Shown here piece after piece: positions 15,548-24,322 of a stretch of DNA of 64,000 nucleotides; the first letter of the stretch is position 1, and every line of letters starts with the position of its first letter. The DNA is taken from contig NZ_LLWQ01000220.1 in the NCBI RefSeq assembly GCF_001447385.1, positions 1 through 64,000 of the forward strand, read 5' to 3'. The translations under genes and the position numbers were made by a program. Below the pieces are notes generated by a model, which searched no databases, was not told where the DNA came from, and worked only from the letters and a program-made list of their open reading frames with translations. Origin of the DNA: Paracoccus sp. MKU1 (GTDB lineage Bacteria; Pseudomonadota; Alphaproteobacteria; Rhodobacterales; Rhodobacteraceae).

Positions 15548-17899
15548 CTATTGCTGATAGACCCCTTCGATGCCGCGTAGCGCCTGGGTCAGTGCATCCT
15601 CGGTGCCGCCATCGGCGCCGGGCGGCGGCATCTCGGCCTCGGGGCCGCTGGTGATGGTCTCGGCCGGGAAGGTGGGCGGAGCGCCGGGCGTCTGCACGCC
15701 GGGATCGGGCAGGGCATGCCCGGCCTCACCTGACTGCCGCGGCTGCGCCTCGTTCGCCTGTCCCTGCGGCGAGGGCTGGCCGAGCGCCTCGGAAAGCGCG
15801 GCAGCCAGGGGATCGGCCGCGCCATCGCCGCCAGTGCTGACCACCTGCGGCACGGCGCTGTCGGGATCGAAGGCGAAATTGCCCAGCGGCTCGACCGGCA
15901 GGCCGTCGTGGATCTCGGCCATCACGGCCTGCCAGATCTCGGCCGGCAGCCCGCCGCCGGTCACGCCCTTGAGCGGCGTGTTGTCGTCATAGCCCATCCA
16001 CACCCCGGTGACATATTGCCCGGTGAAGCCGATGAACCAGGCGTCGCGATAGCTTGAGGTTGTGCCGGTCTTGCCCGCCGCCGGACGGCCCGGCAGTTTC
16101 GCGCGGGTGCCGGTGCCGCGTTCGATCACCTGCTGCATCATGCCGATCAGCTCTCCGGCCGCCTTTTGCGAGATCACACGCTGGCCCATGCCGCCCGCCT
16201 GACCGATCAGCGCCTGATCGTCGCCCTTGATGCGCAGCTCGACCAGGCCGTAGGGGTTGACGGCGGTGCCGCCGTTGCGGATGCCGGCATAGGCGCCGGT
16301 CATGTTCAGGAGCGTCGATTCGGACACGCCCAGGCCAAGCGACGGGCCGCTGGCCAGGTCGTCGGCAAAGCCGAAATCGCGGGCCACGCGGCGCACGGCG
16401 TCGCGCCCGGCGATCTCTTGCAGGCGGATCGTGGCGGTGTTCAGCGATTGCGACAGCGCGCGGGTCAGCGTCACCTCGCCCAGATAGCGGCGGGTGTAGT
16501 TCTGCGGCGACCAGGGGCCCGAGCCGCGCACATTGATGGTCAGCGGCGCGTCCTGCACCATGTCGTTCGGGCTGTAGCCCTGGTCCAGCGCCGCCGCAAA
16601 GACGAAGGGCTTGAAGCTGGAGCCGGTCTGCCGCTTGGCCTGCGTCGCCCGGTTGAAGGTGCCGGTCGCGGTATTGTCGCGTCCGCCGATCATCGCCCGC
16701 ACGGCGCCGTCGGGCGACATCACCACCACGGCCGCCTGCGCCTTGGAGCCCGGCGCCACCTTTTCGTCGAAGATGCGCTTCAGGGCGCGTTCGGCGGCGC
16801 GCTGCACGCGCTGGTCGAAGGTGGTGGTGATGGTGACGTCCTCGGTCGTCTCGCTGGTCAGGAATCCGGGGCCGGATTCCATCACCCAATCGGCGAAATA
16901 GCCGCCCGCCCGGGCCGCCGCCGCCTTGGACAGCGCCGCCGGCTGTGCCTTGGCCTCGGCGAGTTGCTTGTCGTCCAGATAGCCCTGGTCGTGCATCAGC
17001 CCCAGGATCACCGTGGCCCGGTCCTGCGCGCGTTGCAGGTTCGAGGTCGGCGCGAAATAGCTGGGCGCCTTGAGCAGGCCGGCCAGCATCGCTGCCTCGG
17101 CCGCGTTCACCTCGGCCGCCGACTTGTCGAAGTAACGCTGCGCCGCCGCCTCGAAGCCGCGCGCCCCCGCGCCCAGATAGGAGCGGTTCATGTAGATGTT
17201 GAGGATATCCTCTTTCGAGTATTTCGCCTCCATCGCCAGCGCATAGGGCACTTCCTTGACCTTGCGCCAGATCGAGGACTTGCGGCATTCCGCCTCGAAA
17301 TCGGCCTCGGACTTCCAGCGGATCGGGTCGAAGCTCTCGCCCAGGCACAGAAGCTTGGCGACCTGCTGGGTGATCGTCGAGCCGCCGTTGCCCTCCAGCG
17401 GGCCGCGGCCGGCAGCCATGTTGATCTTGATGGCGCTGGCGATGCCGCGCGGATCCACGCCCAGGTGGCGATAGAATCGCTTGTCCTCGGTCGCGACCAC
17501 CGCGTTCTTCAGCACCGGCGCGATCTTGTCGGCGCTGACCATGCCGAAAGTTTCGCCACGCCAGGCGAAAACCCGGCCCTCGGTGTCCAGCATGGTGACC
17601 GAACCGCGGGCACGGCCGTCGAAAAGCGCCGCAGGTTCGGGCAGCGTCGTGTAGTAATAGAAGCTGGCGGCAAAGAGAATCAGCGCCACCGTCAGCCCCA
17701 GCCGCCAGACCGAGCCCCAGATCACCCGCCAGACCAGCGAGACGAATCCCGCGATTCCCCGCGTCACCACATTGCCGCGGCGCGGCCGCTTGGGCGGCTT
17801 GGCGGGCGATCCGCCGGATTGTTTCTGCTTTTTCTGAGGGGCTTGGTCGAAATTGCGCTTGTCTGCGACAATGCGGCCCGTGCCGGTCGGTTTCTTCAT
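15548..17899 (-). CDS. Class A penicillin-binding protein 1A-type
   Basis: A 783-residue bifunctional murein synthase anchored in the inner membrane. After a basic cytoplasmic tail rich in Lys and Pro comes one transmembrane helix (about 65-84). The glycosyltransferase domain has the catalytic glutamate in ATEDKRFYRH (E138) and GGSTITQQV (172-180). The transpeptidase domain has the nucleophile in SSFK (S427, K430), SLN (485-487) and KTG (610-612). The C-terminal 100 residues are low-complexity, rich in Pro, Gly and Ala. An internal run LLCLGESFDPIRWKSEADF separates the two GT motifs from the later helices. The start at 17899 follows AGGAAAGC; the frame extends upstream but without family support. 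It is divergent from amtB. Confidence 0.93.
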   Translation of the reverse strand: MKKPTGTGRIVADKRNFDQAPQKKQKQSGGSPAKPPKRPRRGNVVTRGIAGFVSLVWRVIWGSVWRLGLTVALILFAASFYYYTTLPEPAALFDGRARGSVTMLDTEGRVFAWRGETFGMVSADKIAPVLKNAVVATEDKRFYRHLGVDPRGIASAIKINMAAGRGPLEGNGGSTITQQVAKLLCLGESFDPIRWKSEADFEAECRKSSIWRKVKEVPYALAMEAKYSKEDILNIYMNRSYLGAGARGFEAAAQRYFDKSAAEVNAAEAAMLAGLLKAPSYFAPTSNLQRAQDRATVILGLMHDQGYLDDKQLAEAKAQPAALSKAAAARAGGYFADWVMESGPGFLTSETTEDVTITTTFDQRVQRAAERALKRIFDEKVAPGSKAQAAVVVMSPDGAVRAMIGGRDNTATGTFNRATQAKRQTGSSFKPFVFAAALDQGYSPNDMVQDAPLTINVRGSGPWSPQNYTRRYLGEVTLTRALSQSLNTATIRLQEIAGRDAVRRVARDFGFADDLASGPSLGLGVSESTLLNMTGAYAGIRNGGTAVNPYGLVELRIKGDDQALIGQAGGMGQRVISQKAAGELIGMMQQVIERGTGTRAKLPGRPAAGKTGTTSSYRDAWFIGFTGQYVTGVWMGYDDNTPLKGVTGGGLPAEIWQAVMAEIHDGLPVEPLGNFAFDPDSAVPQVVSTGGDGAADPLAAALSEALGQPSPQGQANEAQPRQSGEAGHALPDPGVQTPGAPPTFPAETITSGPEAEMPPPGADGGTEDALTQALRGIEGVYQQ

Positions 17900-18068
17900 G
17901 CCTGCTTTCCTGCCCGGCCGAGTACTCCGGCCTGTTGGCGCGCAACATACAGCAAAGCCCGGGGCTTGAGAACCGAGATGACCTATCAGTGAACTGCCGC
18001 GACATGGCGCAAACTGCGGCATCCCTGCCCTTATTTCGGGCAGACGAGGCGCGGGCTCGGCCGAAAGC

Positions 18069-18085
18069 TGCACAAACCTTGTGCC
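18069..18085 (+). promoter_or_regulatory. NtrC-like binding site upstream of amtB
   Basis: TGCAC and GTGC half-sites are separated so that the motif reads GCAC-N7-GTGC, the spacing of classical NtrC sites at nitrogen-regulated promoters. It lies about 70 bases before the amtB start. No good sigma-54 promoter follows, but in Rhodobacter NtrC is known to work with the housekeeping sigma factor. Confidence 0.5.
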
Positions 18086-18155
18086 CGGGTGGGGGCGCCG
18101 GGTTTCCTGACCGGGACATGGAACTGCTGCAACGCAGAAAGAAGGTGCAGGAAAC

Positions 18156-19604
18156 ATGATGAGACCTACCGCGATCAAACCCATGATCCCGGCGCTCGCC
18201 CTCCCGCTGATCGGGCTGGCGATCCCGGCCCTGGCGCAGGACGCCGAAGCCCCCGCGGCGACCGTCGAAGCCGTCGTCGAGGCCGTCGCGCCCATCGTCG
18301 ACAAGGGCGACACGACCTGGATGATGATTTCGGCCATCCTGGTCATGGCCATGTCCATCCCGGGGCTGGCGCTGTTCTATGGCGGGCTGGTCCGGGCCAA
18401 GAACATGCTGTCGGTGCTGATGCAGGTCTTTACCATCTTCTGCGTCATGTCGATCCTGTGGGTCTGTTTCGGCTATTCGCTGGCCTTTACCGGCGCCGGC
18501 TCGGCCGAGGAGGCGACCTGGCTCACGCCCTTCATCGGCGGCTTCTCCAAGGCGTTCCTGGCGGGCGTCGATCCCTCGTCGCTGGCCGAGACCTTCACCA
18601 CCAATGTCTATGTGCCGGAATATGTCTTCATCATCTTCCAGATGGCCTTTGCCTGCATCGCGCCAGCGCTGATCGTCGGCGCCACGGTCGAGCGGATGAA
18701 GTTCCAGGCCGTGCTGGCCTTCGTGGTGATCTGGTTCTTCTTCTCCTACCTGCCGATGGCCCATATGGTCTGGTGGTGGGGCGGCCCCTCGGCCTATGAC
18801 GCGCCCGGCGGCTTCCTGTTCGGCCATGGCGACCTGGACTTCGCCGGCGGCACCGTCATCCATATCAACGCCGGAGTCGCTGGGCTGGTCGCCGCGCTGG
18901 TCGTCGGCCCGCGCCTCGGCTACGGCAAGGAGTTGATGGCGCCGCACAACCTGCCCTTTACCTTCCTGGGCGGCTGCCTGCTGTGGATCGGCTGGTTCGG
19001 CTTCAACGCCGGCTCGAACATGGAGGCCACCGGCACGGCCGCCATGGCGATCCTGAACACCACCGTCGCCACTGCCGCCGCCGCGCTGGCCTGGGCCTTT
19101 GGCGAATGGCTGTTCCGCGGCCATCCCTCGCTTCTGGGTGGGATCTCGGGGGCTATCGCCGGCCTCGTCGGCATCACGCCCGCCGCCGGTTTCGTCGGCC
19201 CGATGGGCGCCATCGTCATCGGCCTGGCCGCGGGCTTCCTGTGCATGTGGTTCGTCGTCAGCCTGAAGGCCAAGCTGGGCGTGGACGAGAGCCTGGACGT
19301 CTTCGGCATCCACGGCATCGGCGGCATCGTCGGCGCCATCCTGACCGGCGTCTTCGCGGCGCCCTCGCTGGGCGGCTCGGGCATCTACGACTATGCGACC
19401 GAGTCGGTCGCGGCCGGCTATGACATCGCCGGCCAGGTGATGACCCAGACGCTGGGCGTGATCGTGGCGGTGGTCTGGTCGGCGGTGGTCTCGTTCATCG
19501 CGCTGATGATCGTCAAGGCGGTGATCGGCCTGCGCGTCTCGGGCAATGACGAGCGGCAGGGTCTGGACGTCACCACCCATGGCGAGAACGCCTATAACAG
19601 CTGA
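18156..19604 (+). CDS. amtB: Ammonium transporter
   Basis: A 482-residue Amt/Rh channel for ammonium uptake, working as an inner-membrane trimer. A signal peptide (cut near ALAQ, residue about 29) precedes eleven transmembrane spans. Typical features are FYGGLVRAKNMLSVLMQ in the first helices, the DFAGGTVIHINAG segment with a pore histidine, WIGWFGFNAGS, and DVFGIHGIGGIVGAILTG with the second pore histidine. A gene for the PII protein GlnK, often next to amtB, is absent here. A GCAC-N7-GTGC site upstream suggests control by NtrC under nitrogen limitation. A strong terminator follows. Confidence 0.95.
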   Translation: MMRPTAIKPMIPALALPLIGLAIPALAQDAEAPAATVEAVVEAVAPIVDKGDTTWMMISAILVMAMSIPGLALFYGGLVRAKNMLSVLMQVFTIFCVMSILWVCFGYSLAFTGAGSAEEATWLTPFIGGFSKAFLAGVDPSSLAETFTTNVYVPEYVFIIFQMAFACIAPALIVGATVERMKFQAVLAFVVIWFFFSYLPMAHMVWWWGGPSAYDAPGGFLFGHGDLDFAGGTVIHINAGVAGLVAALVVGPRLGYGKELMAPHNLPFTFLGGCLLWIGWFGFNAGSNMEATGTAAMAILNTTVATAAAALAWAFGEWLFRGHPSLLGGISGAIAGLVGITPAAGFVGPMGAIVIGLAAGFLCMWFVVSLKAKLGVDESLDVFGIHGIGGIVGAILTGVFAAPSLGGSGIYDYATESVAAGYDIAGQVMTQTLGVIVAVVWSAVVSFIALMIVKAVIGLRVSGNDERQGLDVTTHGENAYNS

Positions 19605-19625
19605 GGCAGAACGTCAGGCAAAGGA

Positions 19626-19654
19626 AAAGCCCGGCAGATGCGCCGGGCTTTTTC
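19626..19654. terminator. Bidirectional terminator between amtB and ddsA
   Basis: Perfect 10-base arms AAAGCCCGGC (19626-19635) and GCCGGGCTTT (19642-19651) with a 6-base loop, with T-runs on both strands. It serves amtB on the plus strand and the prenyl synthase gene on the minus strand. Confidence 0.88.
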
Positions 19655-19675
19655 ATTTGCGCGCAGGCCGGCGGG

Positions 19676-20677
19676 TCAGGACAGGCGCGAGACCACGAAA
19701 TCCGCCAGATCCGCCAGGATCCGGCGCAAGGGCTGGTCGGGCGCGGCCCGCAGCGCCGCCTTGGCGCGCTCGGCCCAGGCGATGGCATCGGCGCGTGCGT
19801 CCTCCAGCGCCTCGCGGCGGCGCAGGATCTCCAGCGCGGTGGCAAGGTCGGCCTCCTCTTGCCGGCCCTGGCCGATGGTCCGCTCCCAGAAGGCGCGCTC
19901 CACCGCGTCGGCTCGGGCGATGGCCTTGATGACCGGCAGGGTCAGCTTGCGCTCGCGGAAGTCGTCGCCCACGTTCTTGCCGATGGTCGTGGTCGAGCCG
20001 CCGTAATCCAGCAGGTCATCGACGATCTGGAAGGCGATCCCCAGCGCGTCGCCATAGTCGAACAGCGCCCGCTGCACCGCCGGATCGGCGCCGGCCACCA
20101 CCGCGCCCGCCTCGGTCGCGGCCGAGAACAGCGCCGCGGTCTTGCCGCGCACGATCTGGATATAGGTGTCCTCGGTGGTCGAGACGTCCTGCGCGGCGGT
20201 CAGTTGCAGCACCTCGCCCTCGGCGATGGTGGCGCTGGCATTGGCCAGGATGCGCATGACCTGCATGCTGCCGGTATCGGCCATCAGCTGGAAGCTGCGC
20301 GCGAACAGATAATCGCCGACCAGCACGCTGGACTTGTTGTCCCACAGCAGGTTGGCCGTCGGCCGGCCGCGGCGCTGCTGGCTTTCATCGACCACGTCGT
20401 CATGCAGCAGGGTCGCGGTATGGATGAACTCGACCGCCGCGGCCAGCAGCACATGGCTGTCGCCCTGATAGCCGCACAGGCGCGATGCGGCCAGCACCAG
20501 CATCGGCCGCAGCCGCTTGCCGCCGGCCTCGACCAGATGCGCGGTCACCTCGGGAATGCGGGGGGCGTGGCGGCTGGCCATGCGCTCGCAGATCAGCGCA
20601 TTGACCCGGTCCATATCCCCGGCGAGTTCGGCCGAAAGCCGGTCGAGCGGCTTGGAGACGTTTTCGTTCATGCCCAT
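19676..20677 (-). CDS. ddsA: Polyprenyl (probably decaprenyl) diphosphate synthase
   Basis: Makes the long prenyl chain for the ubiquinone side chain. The 333-residue trans-prenyltransferase has the first aspartate-rich motif in TLLHDDVVDESQQRRG, the GKRLRP substrate loop, and the second motif FQIVDDLLDYGG. Paracoccus makes ubiquinone-10, so the decaprenyl (C50) product is expected, but chain length cannot be read directly; octaprenyl or a related product is possible. The start at 20677 (MGMNENV) follows AAAGGGGA with six bases spacing. It is divergent from the DUF2007 gene. Confidence 0.85.
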   Translation of the reverse strand: MGMNENVSKPLDRLSAELAGDMDRVNALICERMASRHAPRIPEVTAHLVEAGGKRLRPMLVLAASRLCGYQGDSHVLLAAAVEFIHTATLLHDDVVDESQQRRGRPTANLLWDNKSSVLVGDYLFARSFQLMADTGSMQVMRILANASATIAEGEVLQLTAAQDVSTTEDTYIQIVRGKTAALFSAATEAGAVVAGADPAVQRALFDYGDALGIAFQIVDDLLDYGGSTTTIGKNVGDDFRERKLTLPVIKAIARADAVERAFWERTIGQGRQEEADLATALEILRRREALEDARADAIAWAERAKAALRAAPDQPLRRILADLADFVVSRLS

Positions 20678-20752
20678 CAGCGATCCCCTTTCGCCGCCAG
20701 CCATTGCCATGCCATGGACACATGCGCAACAGCCGCGTAACTTTCCCGTGTC

Positions 20753-20965
20753 ATGAAAGAGCTTCTGCGCACCACCGACCCGCTTCTCATCACCCGCGCC
20801 GCGGACCTTCTGGCGGCCGAGGGCATCCATTCTTTTCCGCTGGATCAGCATATGAGCGTGCTGGAAGGGTCGCTGGGCATCCTGCCGCGGCGGCTGATGG
20901 TGGCGGACCGCGACCTGTTCATGGCGCGCGCCATCCTGCGGGACAATCGCATCCATCATGACTGA
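20753..20965 (+). CDS. DUF2007 small protein
   Basis: A 70-residue protein with the DUF2007 pattern: MKELLRTTDPLLITRAADLL, AEGIHSFPLDQHMSVLEGS, and LMVADRDLFMARAILRDN. DUF2007 proteins are described as putative signal-transducing proteins because their fold resembles PII-like domains, but no function is established. It shares 8 bases with the methyltransferase gene that follows, so the two are co-translated. It has no signal peptide or membrane span. Confidence 0.8.
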   Translation: MKELLRTTDPLLITRAADLLAAEGIHSFPLDQHMSVLEGSLGILPRRLMVADRDLFMARAILRDNRIHHD

Positions 20966-21716
20966 GTTGCGCGAGGACGGGTTCCTCGGCGGCCGGCTGC
21001 GCATTGCCCAGCCCGCGCGCGGCTATCGGGCGGGGGCCGATGCGGTGATGCTGGCGGCGGCCTGCCCGGCGCGGGCGGGTGAATCGGTGCTGGAGCTGGG
21101 TTGCGGGGCAGGGGTGGCGATGCTTTGCCTGGGCGCAAGGGTGCCGGGCCTGCGGCTGGTGGGGTTGGAACTCCAGCCCGCCTATGCCGATCTGGCGCGG
21201 CGCAATGCCGCGGCCAATGCCATCGAGGCCGAGCTGCATGAGGGGGACCTGGCGCGGATGCCGGCCGCGCTGCGCGGCCAGAGTTTCGACCATGTCATCG
21301 CCAATCCGCCCTATTTCATCGGTGGTCCGCCGGCGCCGGATGCCGGCCGCGGCTGCGCCCGGCACGAGGCGACGCCGCTGCCGCTGTGGATCGAGGCCGC
21401 GCTGCGCCGCCTGCGGCCCGGCGGCCGGCTCACGCTGATCCAGCGCGCCGAACGGCTGGCGGCGATTCTGGCCGCACTTTCGGCCTCGGCCGGGGCGATC
21501 ACGATCCTGCCAGTGGCGGCGCGCGAGGGGCGCGAGGCCGGGCGCGTGATCGTCTCTGCCCGCAAGGGCGCCCGGGCGCCGCTGCGCCTGCTTTTCCCCT
21601 TTGTCATGCATGCAAAACCGTCACATTCGGCCGATCAGGAGGACCTGACCGAGGCCGCGCAGGCGGTTTTGCGCGGGGGTGCGGCACTTTCGCTCGGGGG
21701 GCCGAATTTTCGGTGA
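20958..21716 (+). CDS. N6-adenine methyltransferase, TrmN6-like
   Basis: A 252-residue SAM-dependent methyltransferase with motif I VLELGCGAGVAMLCLG (about residues 45-60), an acidic ribose-binding residue in GLELQPAYADLA, and the catalytic NPPY at about 116-119 that marks methylation of an exocyclic amino group. The best-known relatives modify A37 of tRNA-Val (TrmN6/YfiC), which would make this a tRNA enzyme; a different RNA or protein target is possible. The start ATG lies inside the DUF2007 gene (8-base overlap). Confidence 0.8.
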   Translation: MTELREDGFLGGRLRIAQPARGYRAGADAVMLAAACPARAGESVLELGCGAGVAMLCLGARVPGLRLVGLELQPAYADLARRNAAANAIEAELHEGDLARMPAALRGQSFDHVIANPPYFIGGPPAPDAGRGCARHEATPLPLWIEAALRRLRPGGRLTLIQRAERLAAILAALSASAGAITILPVAAREGREAGRVIVSARKGARAPLRLLFPFVMHAKPSHSADQEDLTEAAQAVLRGGAALSLGGPNFR

Positions 21717-21774
21717 CAATATGACGAATCTGTGCTGCAATCCCTTGGTTCGATCAATCCAAGAGGAGGACGAA

Positions 21775-21939
21775 ATGTCGGTTGAATCCCATGTGCAGGA
21801 GCTTCGCCGCAAACATCAGTCACTTTCGAGCGCCATCGAGGCCGCGCATCGCAGCCCCGGCACGGATGACCTCACCATCGCCCGGATGAAGAAGGAAAAA
21901 CTTCGCCTCAAGGAAGAGATCACGCGCCTGTCGCATTGA
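21775..21939 (+). CDS. DUF465/YdcH-family small coiled-coil protein
   Basis: A 54-residue, highly charged helical protein: MSVESHVQELRRKHQSLSSA, then MKKEKLRLKEEITRL. This matches the DUF465 (YdcH) family of small alpha-hairpin proteins whose role is unknown. A strong AGAGGAGGA site lies 3-11 bases before the ATG at 21775, which decides the start against a longer in-frame ATG at 21679. Its own gene is followed by a strong terminator. Confidence 0.85.
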   Translation: MSVESHVQELRRKHQSLSSAIEAAHRSPGTDDLTIARMKKEKLRLKEEITRLSH

Positions 21940-21992
21940 CCTGCGACCCGGGCGGGCCCGTCCCGCCCGAAGGCCACCTTCATGGAATGAGA

Positions 21993-22020
21993 AACGGCCC
22001 GCGACATCTCGCGGGCCGTT
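21993..22020. terminator. Bidirectional terminator between the YdcH-type gene and phaB
   Basis: Perfect 11-base arms AACGGCCCGCG (21993-22003) and CGCGGGCCGTT (22010-22020) with a 6-base loop, lying between converging genes. T-rich bases follow on the minus strand (TTTCTCATT). Confidence 0.8.
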
Positions 22021-22051
22021 GCCATTTCAAGGTCTCGTCCGGTGTCTCGGC

Positions 22052-22777
22052 TCAGACGAAGAACTGGCCGCCATTCGCGCTGATGGTCGAGCCGGTGATG
22101 AAGCCGGCATCCTCCGAGGCCAGGAAGACGACGCAGCGCGCGATTTCCTCGGGCTCGCCCAGGCGGCCGACCGGGATCTGGGGGATGATGCGCTCGTTCA
22201 GCACCTTCTCGTCGATGGCGCGGACCATCTCGGTGCCGATATAGCCCGGGCAGATGGCGTTCACGGTGATGCCGGCGCGCGCGCCTTCCTGGGCCAGGGC
22301 CTTGGTGAAGCCCAGGTCGCCCGCCTTGGCCGCCGAATAGTTCGCCTGGCCGGCCTGGCCCTTCTGGCCGTTGATTGAGCTGATGTTGACGATGCGGCCG
22401 TATTTGCGGTCGCGCATGCCCGACCAGACCGGATGGGTCATGTTGAACAGGCCGGTCAGGTTGGTGTCGATGACCTCTTTCCACTGCTGTGGGGTCATCT
22501 TGTGGAACATCGCGTCGCGGGTGATGCCGGCATTGTTGACCAGCACGGCGATGGGGCCGAGTTCTTCCTCCACCTGCTTGATGCCCGCCGCGCAGGCATC
22601 GTAATCCGCCACCGACCATTTGTAGGTCTTGATGCCGGTCTCCTCGGTAAAGGCGCGGGCGGCATCATCATTGCCGGCATAGTTCGCGGCGACCGTAAAG
22701 CCGGCCTCCTTCAGCGCTTTCGAAATCGCCGCACCGATGCCGCGCGAGCCGCCGGTCACAAGGGCCACTTTTGCCAT
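22052..22777 (-). CDS. phaB: Acetoacetyl-CoA reductase
   Basis: NADPH-dependent reduction of acetoacetyl-CoA to (R)-3-hydroxybutyryl-CoA, the second step of polyhydroxybutyrate synthesis. The 241-residue short-chain dehydrogenase has the cofactor loop GGSRGIG (9-15), NNAG, the catalytic serine in IVNISSINGQKGQ and YSAAKAG with the catalytic Tyr-Lys. SINGQKGQAGQANYSAAK is characteristic of PhaB rather than FabG. The start at 22777 lies after GGGGGAC. phaA is 87 bases upstream on the same strand, as in known Paracoccus phbAB; the synthase gene phaC is not in the window. Confidence 0.95.
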   Translation of the reverse strand: MAKVALVTGGSRGIGAAISKALKEAGFTVAANYAGNDDAARAFTEETGIKTYKWSVADYDACAAGIKQVEEELGPIAVLVNNAGITRDAMFHKMTPQQWKEVIDTNLTGLFNMTHPVWSGMRDRKYGRIVNISSINGQKGQAGQANYSAAKAGDLGFTKALAQEGARAGITVNAICPGYIGTEMVRAIDEKVLNERIIPQIPVGRLGEPEEIARCVVFLASEDAGFITGSTISANGGQFFV

Positions 22778-22864
22778 TTCTCGTCCCCCTTTTGAAAATG
22801 GTCTTGAAATTGTGTTACCGAACCGTGCCGGCGCGCGCAAGATAGTTGCGTGCGCCTTTTTCGA

Positions 22865-24040
22865 TCAGGGACGTTCCAGGCACATGGCGACGCCCATGCC
22901 GCCGCCGATGCACAGCGTGGCCAGGCCCTTCTTCGCGTCGCGGCGCTGCATTTCGAACAGCAGCGTGTTCAGGATGCGGCAGCCCGAGGCGCCGATGGGA
23001 TGGCCGATCGCGATGGCGCCGCCGTTCACGTTCACGATCGAGGGGTCCCAGCCCATGTCGCGGTTGACGGCGATGGCCTGGGCGGCAAAGGCCTCGTTCG
23101 CCTCGACCAGGTTCAGGTCGCCCACCGACCAGCCGGCCTTTTCCAGCGCCCTGCGGCTGGCCGGGATCGGGCCCGAGCCCATGATCTGCGGATCGACGCC
23201 GGCGGTCGCGTAGGAGGCGATGCGGGCCAGCGGGGTCAGGCCGCGGCGGGCGGCCTCGTCCTCGGTCATCACCAGCACGGCGGCGGCGCCGTCGTTCAGG
23301 CCCGAGGCGTTGGCGGCAGTGACGGTGCCGTCCTTGCTGAAGGCTGGGCGCAGCTTTTCCATCGCCTCCAGCGTGGCGCCGTGACGGATATATTCGTCGG
23401 CATCGACCACGGTGTCGCCCTTGCGGGTCTTGATCGTCACCGGCACGATCTCGTCGGCGAATTTCCCGGCCTTCTGCGCCGCTTCGGCCTTGTTCTGCGA
23501 GGCCACGGCGAATTCGTCCTGCTCGGCCCGGGTGATGCCCCATTTCCCGGCGACGTTCTCGGCCGTAGTGCCCATGTGATAGTCGTGGAAGGCGTCCCAG
23601 AGCCCGTCCTTGATCATGGTGTCGAGCATCTTCATGTCGCCCATCTTCTGCCCGCTGCGGATATAGGCGGCATGCGGTGCCAGCGACATCGATTCCTGGC
23701 CGCCTGCCGCGACCACCCTGGCGTCGCCCAACAGCACCTGCTGCGCCGCCAGCGCGACCGAGCGCAGGCCCGAGCCGCAGACCTGGTTGAGCACCCAGGC
23801 CGCCGATTCCTGCGGATAGCCGGCCTTAATATGCGCCTGGCGGCCGGGGTTCTGGCCCTGGCCGGCGGTCAGTACCTGGCCCAGGATGGTTTCGGACACT
23901 TCGGAAGGATCGACGCCGGCCCGTTCGACAATGGCTTTCAGCACGATGGCGCCAAGCTCATGCGCGGGCAGGTTCGCATAAGACCCCAGAAAACTGCCGA
24001 CGGGGGTGCGGGCGGCAGAAACGATTACGGCTTTGGTCAT
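22865..24040 (-). CDS. phaA: Acetyl-CoA acetyltransferase (beta-ketothiolase)
   Basis: Condenses two acetyl-CoA to acetoacetyl-CoA as the first step of polyhydroxybutyrate synthesis. The 391-residue thiolase has the acylated cysteine in NQVCGSGLRS (C88), the catalytic histidine in AIAIGHPIGASG, and the second cysteine in TLCIGGGMG near the end. Length and motifs are standard. GGAGGG precedes the ATG at 24040; an upstream in-frame ATG at 24109 lacks support. It is probably transcribed with phaB. Carbon-storage regulation is likely but no operator is apparent in the 280-base region upstream, where I see no gene. Confidence 0.95.
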   Translation of the reverse strand: MTKAVIVSAARTPVGSFLGSYANLPAHELGAIVLKAIVERAGVDPSEVSETILGQVLTAGQGQNPGRQAHIKAGYPQESAAWVLNQVCGSGLRSVALAAQQVLLGDARVVAAGGQESMSLAPHAAYIRSGQKMGDMKMLDTMIKDGLWDAFHDYHMGTTAENVAGKWGITRAEQDEFAVASQNKAEAAQKAGKFADEIVPVTIKTRKGDTVVDADEYIRHGATLEAMEKLRPAFSKDGTVTAANASGLNDGAAAVLVMTEDEAARRGLTPLARIASYATAGVDPQIMGSGPIPASRRALEKAGWSVGDLNLVEANEAFAAQAIAVNRDMGWDPSIVNVNGGAIAIGHPIGASGCRILNTLLFEMQRRDAKKGLATLCIGGGMGVAMCLERP

Positions 24041-24322
24041 GACAGGTTCCCTCCTGATCCGAGACGCTCGGTACACGCAGACGTTTGCCGTTTCGTTACC
24101 CGAGGTCAAGCGGACTTGGCGGCATTCCGGGCGCGGGGCCGGCCAGGTCGTTCGGCTTGTGCAGGGCCTCGCGCAGACCGACCGGACGGTCGAGGCATTC
24201 CGCCCGCCCCGGCGATGCGGCCTCCCGGTGCGGCGCCGGAGAGGGGGGCGGGAGGCGGCGGGAGATTTCTACCTTGGGGCGAATCGCGCTCAACTCCGCC
24301 GGGCTGCCGAGTTGGGGGATTT

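Noticed and set aside
18110..18126. A sigma-54 promoter before amtB
   Set aside because: GG and GC lie 10 bases apart, but only about five of eleven consensus bases match, which is not enough.
15987..19580. A 1197-codon minus-strand frame through amtB and PBP1A
   Set aside because: It is a shadow frame with repetitive His/Arg/Asp-rich sequence and no family; both real genes on this DNA have full motifs.
24104..24129. A -35/-10 promoter for phaA
   Set aside because: TTGACC fits a -35 box, but the -10 region at the right spacing is not convincing.
24041..24322. A small gene between phaA and the EAL gene
   Set aside because: The longest minus-strand frame is Pro/Arg-rich and lacks a ribosome site; I regard the stretch as promoter region.
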